A DNA stretch of 64,000 nt from AC2028 sp002373595 (GTDB lineage: Bacteria; Bacillota; Clostridia; Lachnospirales; Lachnospiraceae), in the NCBI GenBank assembly GCA_946616365.1, contig CAMOIX010000011.1, forward strand, positions 3,292-67,291, in the 5' to 3' direction. Shown here one piece after another: positions 58,961-64,000 of the stretch. The translations under genes and the position numbers were made by a program. The notes beneath the pieces are model-generated. The model was given only the letters and a program-made list of their open reading frames with translations. It was not told where the DNA came from and searched no databases. The stretch's first letter is position 1; each line of letters starts with the position of its first letter.

Positions 58961-60382
58961 ATGAAATATGCCGACAGTATAGGACATGGCAAGACGATAG
59001 CGGTAATGGGTCCGGTTGTCGATGTTGAATTCGGCGAGGAAGTTATCCCATTCATAAAGGATGCACTCGAGGTCGAAGTCGAGGGCAAGACTCTTGTGAT
59101 GGAGGTTGCTCAGCATCTCGGCGGCGGCATCGTCAGATGTATCATGCTCGGTCCCAGTGAGGGATTGTCCAAGAATATGGATGTATTTGCAACAGGCGGA
59201 CCTATATCCGTACCTGTTGGAAAGAGAACACTCGGAAGACTCTTTAATGTGCTCGGAGAGACGGTTGATGATGGGGAGCCGATACTCGGCGGTGCCAGAT
59301 GGCTGATCCACCGTAATCCGCCTTCGTTTGAAGATCAGAGTCCGGTCGTAGAGATACTTGAGACCGGTATCAAGGTTATAGATCTCCTCGCACCATATGC
59401 CAAGGGAGGAAAGATTGGACTTTTCGGAGGAGCCGGAGTCGGCAAGACCGTACTTATACAGGAACTCATCACCAATATAGCAACCGAGCACGGCGGATAC
59501 TCGATATTCACCGGTGTAGGAGAGCGTTCCAGAGAAGGAAACGATCTCTGGAGAGAGATGAGTGAGTCCGGAGTACTTGAGAAGACCGCGCTTGTCTTCG
59601 GGCAGATGAATGAGCCGCCCGGGTCCAGAATGAGAGTTGCGGAGACCGGACTTACCATGGCTGAGTATTTCCGTGATGTCGAGCACAAGGATGTTCTTTT
59701 GTTCATAGATAACATATTCAGATTTGTACAAGCGGGTTCCGAGGTATCGGCACTTCTCGGTCGTATGCCTTCCGCCGTCGGATATCAGCCCACTCTTGCA
59801 AACGAACTCGGAGAACTGCAGGAGAGGATCACATCCACCAAGAGCGGAAGTATCACATCGGTCCAGGCTGTATATGTCCCTGCGGACGATCTTACCGATC
59901 CTGCACCGGCGACGACATTCGCACATCTGGATGCCACGACCGTCCTGTCCAGAAAGATTGTTGAACAGGGTATCTATCCTGCAGTCGATCCTCTTGAGTC
60001 GACATCCCGTATACTCGAACCGGATATAGTGGGAGAGGAGCATTATAATGTCGCCAGACGAGTACAGGAGACTCTTCAGAAATACAAAGAGCTTCAGGAT
60101 ATCATAGCCATCCTTGGAATGGATGAACTTTCCGAGGAAGACAAAGTTACTGTTTACCGTGCGCGTAAGATTCAGAAGTTTCTCTCGCAGCCGTTCCATG
60201 TTGCAGAGAATTTCACGGGTGTTCCGGGAGCATATGTTCCTCTCTCTGAGACGATCAAGGGATTCAAAGCAATCCTTTCGGGTGAGATGGATCAGTATCC
60301 CGAGAACGCATTCTTTAATGTCGGTACGATAGAGGATGTTATAGAGAAGGCAAAGAGAGATGGCGAAACCGTTCAGGCTTAA
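58961..60382 (+). CDS. atpD: F-type ATP synthase subunit beta
   Basis: 473 residues, the catalytic subunit. GPVVDVEFGEEVIPF, Walker A GGAGVGKTV, GVGERSREGNDLW, catalytic Glu region FGQMNEPPGSRMRV, DNIFRFVQAGSEVSALLGRMPSAVGYQPTL (read DNIFRFVQAGSEVS) and the DELSEEDKVTVYRARKIQ end are all present. The last codons overlap the epsilon start. Confidence 0.98.
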   Translation: MKYADSIGHGKTIAVMGPVVDVEFGEEVIPFIKDALEVEVEGKTLVMEVAQHLGGGIVRCIMLGPSEGLSKNMDVFATGGPISVPVGKRTLGRLFNVLGETVDDGEPILGGARWLIHRNPPSFEDQSPVVEILETGIKVIDLLAPYAKGGKIGLFGGAGVGKTVLIQELITNIATEHGGYSIFTGVGERSREGNDLWREMSESGVLEKTALVFGQMNEPPGSRMRVAETGLTMAEYFRDVEHKDVLLFIDNIFRFVQAGSEVSALLGRMPSAVGYQPTLANELGELQERITSTKSGSITSVQAVYVPADDLTDPAPATTFAHLDATTVLSRKIVEQGIYPAVDPLESTSRILEPDIVGEEHYNVARRVQETLQKYKELQDIIAILGMDELSEEDKVTVYRARKIQKFLSQPFHVAENFTGVPGAYVPLSETIKGFKAILSGEMDQYPENAFFNVGTIEDVIEKAKRDGETVQA

Positions 60383-60794
60383 AATACTTGCGGCCGACGG
60401 ACCGTTTTATGAAGGAGAAGCGATATCGCTCACCATACCCGCTAAGGACGGACAACTCCAGATACTTGCGGATCATGAGCCTATGGTCATAGCGACTGTG
60501 GAGGGATTGGTTAAGACTGTTGTCGAAGGTGATGACGGTGAAGAGGAGATCATAAATGGTGTGGCAGGGATAGGATTTGTTCATATATCACATGCCGAGA
60601 CAGTTCTTCTTGTGGATACGATAGAGCGTCCCGAGGATATAGACAGAGCGAGAGCAGAGCGCGCCCTTGAGAGAGCCAAGGAAAAGCTTCGCCAGGATCA
60701 GAGCATTCAGGAGTACAGACTGTCCGAGGCATCGCTCGCACGTGCCATGGTAAGACTTTCCAATGCTAACAAGACTCAGACATTAGATCAGTAG
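60360..60794 (+). CDS. atpC: F-type ATP synthase subunit epsilon
   Basis: 144 residues: N-terminal beta-sandwich (PFRLKILAADGPFYEGEA, LQILADHEPMV, GIGFVHIS) and C-terminal helical hairpin (DRARAERALERAKEKL). The helix pair can act as a brake on hydrolysis. ATG 60360 overlaps atpD by 23 bases. Ends one base from the convergent serine hydrolase gene, with no terminator between. Confidence 0.95.
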   Translation: MAKPFRLKILAADGPFYEGEAISLTIPAKDGQLQILADHEPMVIATVEGLVKTVVEGDDGEEEIINGVAGIGFVHISHAETVLLVDTIERPEDIDRARAERALERAKEKLRQDQSIQEYRLSEASLARAMVRLSNANKTQTLDQ

Positions 60795-60795
60795 A

Positions 60796-62286
60796 TCATT
60801 CGACAGTTCCGTAGAAATGTCCGTTAAATTCATTAAAGAGAGATTCTTCGTGCTTTTTGACAAAGACGCTTAACGATCCGTCTTTGAAGGAAAGCACGAA
60901 TTTTATACTGCCGACATATTCGCCGATGATATGGACATAGACATAGAAGATATCGGGAGTCAGCCAGATGCCGCTCGCAGCATAGCGCTGGGAGTATATC
61001 GGGAAAGTGCCTTCACAGAGCCTGCCGAGGCCGAGTTCGAAAGAGTGCTTTTCTTCTCCGAGTGTGAATGAGAGGAGAGCGCATTTTTTATTCTCTTCGA
61101 ATGTAAGTGCCATATCCTTAAAGCCCTGAGAGTTATCTGCAAAGGAATATACCTTACCGGATATATCCGATGCGAGTTTTGATCTGTAAGAAGGCTTTGC
61201 GGATGCAGCCAACGAAGGAACTGCAGAGTTTTCTTTGGTGAGAGGCCGAACTGCCAGATCCGCGGTATATTCTTTAAACTGTGTGGCTTTGGCTTCGCCG
61301 TAAGGGATCGCATCATCCGTTATATACGGCAGCACGAGATTGTATAGAGCGTCGTAGATCAGCTGATTGCCGCCGCTTATCTCCTGCGTGTCAGCTGTGG
61401 TCACGACTATCATATCCTGCTCCGGAAGAAGGATTATGAGCTGTCCCCCCATACCGTAGCATACGGGATTTCCCTTTTCGCCGATCCACGTCATATACCC
61501 ATATCCGCACTGCTCACTGGGGACAGGTCCCGTGACCAGGGTGGGAGTCTGGAAAGAGAGTGCTTTGTTCATGAAACTCTCAGGGATAAGCCTTTTTCCG
61601 CATACTTTTCCCTTATTCATCAGCATATATCCGAAGCGCAGCATATCTTCACTTGTTGCGATAAGACCGCTTCCACCGATAGATACGCCAAAAGGATCAG
61701 CAAGCATATATGCTTTATCGGATAGTCCCATTTCGGGCATTTTAAAGCGTATATAATCGATCAGTTTCATACCGCTTATCTTCTCTACGAGAGCGCAGAG
61801 AGTATGAGCCGATGAGGTATCATAGTGGAAATATCTGCCCGAAGGATGTGTTGGAGCGACAGTGAAAAAGCTTTTTACCCAATCGTCCTTCATATTGATC
61901 TTGTATGTCGTGGAGGCGTGACATGTCCGCATCGTCAGCATATCAAGGATGGTAGTTTCCCTGATCCATGGATGAGTGTTTTTATCAACATATTCAGGGA
62001 AATAATCGCAGATATGATCTTCGAGCTTTATCTTGCGGTCGGCTTCGAGGAGACCTATGCCTATAGCGGTTAAAGTCTTGCTTACAGAGAACATCCTATG
62101 TGTATCGGATCTCTTGAAAGGGGCATAATAGCACTCGCAGGCAAGTTTTCCGTGACGCATGATGAGCAGGCTGTGCATGGGCACACCCTTTGCGTCAAGG
62201 TGATCCATCATATTCATTAGCCTTTCCGAGGGGATACCGACATCCTCCGGACAGCATTTTTCGATCTTTAAGACTTTCTCGGACAT
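60796..62286 (-). CDS. Beta-lactamase-fold serine hydrolase (class C-like)
   Basis: 496 residues without a signal peptide, so cytoplasmic. Catalytic SxxK is Ser67-Val-Ser-Lys70 in RMFSVSKTLTA; the tyrosine motif is in FHYDTSSAHTLC; a GMGGQLIILLPEQD segment takes the place of the KTG strand. The C-terminal 130 residues form a separate beta-rich domain. Such proteins are esterases, peptidases or lactamase-like enzymes of unknown substrate. Start placed at MSEKV because GCGAGGT lies before it; the frame continues upstream but through the divergent promoter region. Confidence 0.85.
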   Translation of the reverse strand: MSEKVLKIEKCCPEDVGIPSERLMNMMDHLDAKGVPMHSLLIMRHGKLACECYYAPFKRSDTHRMFSVSKTLTAIGIGLLEADRKIKLEDHICDYFPEYVDKNTHPWIRETTILDMLTMRTCHASTTYKINMKDDWVKSFFTVAPTHPSGRYFHYDTSSAHTLCALVEKISGMKLIDYIRFKMPEMGLSDKAYMLADPFGVSIGGSGLIATSEDMLRFGYMLMNKGKVCGKRLIPESFMNKALSFQTPTLVTGPVPSEQCGYGYMTWIGEKGNPVCYGMGGQLIILLPEQDMIVVTTADTQEISGGNQLIYDALYNLVLPYITDDAIPYGEAKATQFKEYTADLAVRPLTKENSAVPSLAASAKPSYRSKLASDISGKVYSFADNSQGFKDMALTFEENKKCALLSFTLGEEKHSFELGLGRLCEGTFPIYSQRYAASGIWLTPDIFYVYVHIIGEYVGSIKFVLSFKDGSLSVFVKKHEESLFNEFNGHFYGTVE

Positions 62287-62353
62287 GTTTTTTACCTCGC
62301 TTTTTAGTTTAGCATATCTTATCCTCATATTCCACAAATGGGCATAAATATGG

Positions 62354-62359
62354 TAAAAT
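62354..62359 (+). promoter_or_regulatory. Extended -10 of the diguanylate cyclase gene
   Basis: TGGTAAAAT (extended -10, hexamer at 62354-62359), 35 bases before the ATG, in the divergent gap with the serine hydrolase gene. Confidence 0.45.
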
Positions 62360-62393
62360 ATTCTATATTTCGCGTAAACGGAAGGTGTATGAG

Positions 62394-64000
62394 ATGTATT
62401 ATTCTGCGATAGGCATACTTGCACTCATGATCCTCCTGATCGAGAATCAGGATATAATACTTAACAGAAGCGGAGCTTTTGATAACCGTGCGTGGAAGGT
62501 GTACAGAAAGTTCCTCTTTTCCGTTATGATCTATTATGTCACGGATATCTTCTGGGGCATTATAGAGGCGCGTAAATTATCATGCCTTCTCTTCGTTGAT
62601 ACTTCTTTTTATTTCATTGCGATGGCAGTCGGCGTCTTCTATTGGACGAGGTATGTCGTTGTATATCTTGGAGAAGATGAACTCTATAACAAATTCCTTT
62701 CTGCCGGGGGAAGCATTATAGCTGTTGCGGTAACGATCCTTTCTGCGGTCAATATCTTTGTGCCCGTTCTCTTTACGGTCGATCATGAATGTGTTTACAA
62801 AGCTCTCCCTGCCAGATATGTCATATTGGCGGCGCAGATATTTGTTCTTTACGTGATATCTGTTCATGCGATCATATCCATGCTTCGGAAAAAGGCTCCC
62901 GAGGATATCAGAAAGAGACAGAGGACGCTGGCTTTCTTCGGACTTATCATGGCCACGTTCCTCACTATACAGATTTGGTTTCCCTATCTGCCGGTATACT
63001 CAATTGCATATATGCTTGGCACTTGCCTCCTGCGTGCGATAGTAATAGGAGATGAGAAAGAGGAATACAGGAAGAAACTGGCTGAGGCGATAAGAGTCGA
63101 TGAGGAGCGAAGACTTGCTGAGAAGATGCATGATGAGGAGGTCGCATACGGACGGATCAATGCACTCGCAGGTACTTTCCTCGCTGTATATGTTGTTGAC
63201 CCGGAGACTGACAAATTTCGTGTATTCAGTTCAAACGAGAGCTTCGATGCCTACGATCTTGCGAAGGAAGGTGAGGATTTCTTTAACGAGACGGTAAGGA
63301 AGGGAGAGAGTATTGTATATCCTGAAGATCTGGAGAAGTTTCGCTCCCGTTTCACCAAGGAGCATATCCTTAATGAGGTTGAAAACAGCGACAGATTTGC
63401 TATGACATACAGGATCGTCATGGGCGGCAGACCTGTATATGTCCAGACCAGAGCTGCTATGGTTGAGGAGAATGAAGTAAAGAGGCTTATTGTCGGTATA
63501 AGTGATTACGACCTTATCGTCAGACAGGAGAAGGATAACGAGAGACGCCTTGCTCAGGCACAGAACCTTGCCAATATTGATGCACTCACAGGCGTTAAGA
63601 ATAAGCATGCATACCTTGATGAGGAAGCACATCTGGATAAGCTCATCGCCGAAAAGGTTGTTCCCGACTTCGCTGTCGTGATATTTGATCTGAACGATCT
63701 TAAAAGCGTAAATGATACCGAAGGTCACAATGCCGGAGACAAGTACATATGCGACGCATGTAAGATCATCTGCGACATATTTAAGAAGAGCCCCGTATTC
63801 AGAGTCGGAGGAGACGAATTCGCAGTCGTTGCGACCGGTGAAGATTTTGCGCATATCGACGAACTTCTTGACAGGATGAAGGAGCACAACGAAGAAGCTC
63901 TTAATGACGGCGGCATCGTGATCGCCTGCGGCATGTCCAAACATTATAAAGACGAAAAGACTGCGCTGGTATTCGAACGCGCCGATCACAATATGTACGA
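62394..64000 (+). CDS. Membrane diguanylate cyclase (GGDEF), cut by the window end
   Basis: At least 535 residues; the 3' end lies beyond the window. Six to seven membrane helices (about 1-215), a coiled coil (EEYRKKLAEAIRVDEERR), a PAS-like domain (about 245-385) and a GGDEF domain starting at ANIDALTGVKNKHAY, with FDLNDLKSVND and the active FRVGGDEFAV. Makes cyclic di-GMP in response to a membrane or ligand cue. The RxxD inhibitory site five residues before GGDEF is absent, so product inhibition is unlikely. Near the edge it reads FERADHNMY, only a few residues from a normal end. ATG follows GGAAGG by eight bases. Confidence 0.9.
   Translation, partial: MYYSAIGILALMILLIENQDIILNRSGAFDNRAWKVYRKFLFSVMIYYVTDIFWGIIEARKLSCLLFVDTSFYFIAMAVGVFYWTRYVVVYLGEDELYNKFLSAGGSIIAVAVTILSAVNIFVPVLFTVDHECVYKALPARYVILAAQIFVLYVISVHAIISMLRKKAPEDIRKRQRTLAFFGLIMATFLTIQIWFPYLPVYSIAYMLGTCLLRAIVIGDEKEEYRKKLAEAIRVDEERRLAEKMHDEEVAYGRINALAGTFLAVYVVDPETDKFRVFSSNESFDAYDLAKEGEDFFNETVRKGESIVYPEDLEKFRSRFTKEHILNEVENSDRFAMTYRIVMGGRPVYVQTRAAMVEENEVKRLIVGISDYDLIVRQEKDNERRLAQAQNLANIDALTGVKNKHAYLDEEAHLDKLIAEKVVPDFAVVIFDLNDLKSVNDTEGHNAGDKYICDACKIICDIFKKSPVFRVGGDEFAVVATGEDFAHIDELLDRMKEHNEEALNDGGIVIACGMSKHYKDEKTALVFERADHNMY

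Noticed and set aside
58877..60199. 440-codon open frame on the - strand across atpD
   Set aside because: It is antisense to the highly conserved beta subunit, has no family resemblance and no ribosome site; the openness reflects codon bias of atpD.

Overview
The window reads as chromosomal DNA of an anaerobic Firmicute, most likely a member of the Lachnospiraceae (Clostridia). This is inferred from moderate GC by eye, strong GGAGG ribosome sites, SEC-C-tagged methionine aminopeptidase, a GtrA-fused glycosyltransferase, a clostridial-type HtpG, and a block of large uncharacterised proteins that I recall mainly from Lachnospiraceae. Nearly all genes lie on the + strand in long, tightly spaced operons; only three (YbjN-like, PAP2, serine hydrolase) are on the - strand. 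No phage, IS transposase or CRISPR was seen.

Layout. 1-9.5 kb: map, a polytopic membrane protein, a copper P-type ATPase with heavy-metal domains at both ends (and what looks like an internal start for a CopZ-size chaperone), a YbjN-like gene, then a two-component pair (response regulator plus PocR-type hybrid kinase). 9.56-9.76 kb is an intergenic element made of nested inverted repeats. 9.8-18.1 kb: GH26-like glycosidase, glyA, hom, aspartokinase, a membrane-anchored GH3 protein that has lost its catalytic residues, and a MATE exporter. 18.2-20.5 kb: MalY-like lyase with a LysR regulator, and tRNA-Gly(GCC). 20.6-34.1 kb: PAP2 phosphatase divergent from a long run encoding a GT2-GtrA glycosyltransferase, a phosphodiester glycosidase, an unknown membrane protein, a beta-CASP RNase, thyA, folA, ilvE, a parvulin lipoprotein, an HD-GYP protein, a PHP-domain protein and a GH94 phosphorylase.

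34.3-50 kb is the least understood part: a secreted coiled-coil protein with a C-terminal membrane anchor, CIRCE-controlled htpG, then one promoter-headed operon of seven genes (zinc-ribbon membrane protein with APMPGP repeats, metallophosphatase lipoprotein, exported beta-propeller, 1220-residue Ig-like/helical-repeat protein, degenerate Hsp70/actin-like ATPase, TPR-like protein, coiled-coil membrane protein). The last four overlap or nearly touch and look like one machine of unknown purpose.

50-60.8 kb: purC-purB-purA, a HAD hydrolase and a small membrane protein lead into the F-type ATP synthase genes in the order a-c-b-alpha-gamma-beta-epsilon. There is no separate delta gene; instead the alpha protein begins with about 86 residues that resemble the C-terminal domain of delta (OSCP). 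A palindrome-rich insertion flanked by a 15-bp repeat of the ribosome-site region separates atpB and atpE. 60.8-64 kb: a beta-lactamase-fold serine hydrolase and a diguanylate cyclase truncated by the window edge.

The strongest candidates for something undescribed are the delta/alpha fusion, the Hsp70-like/Ig-TPR cluster, the CopA gene with a nested CopZ start, and the two structured intergenic elements.
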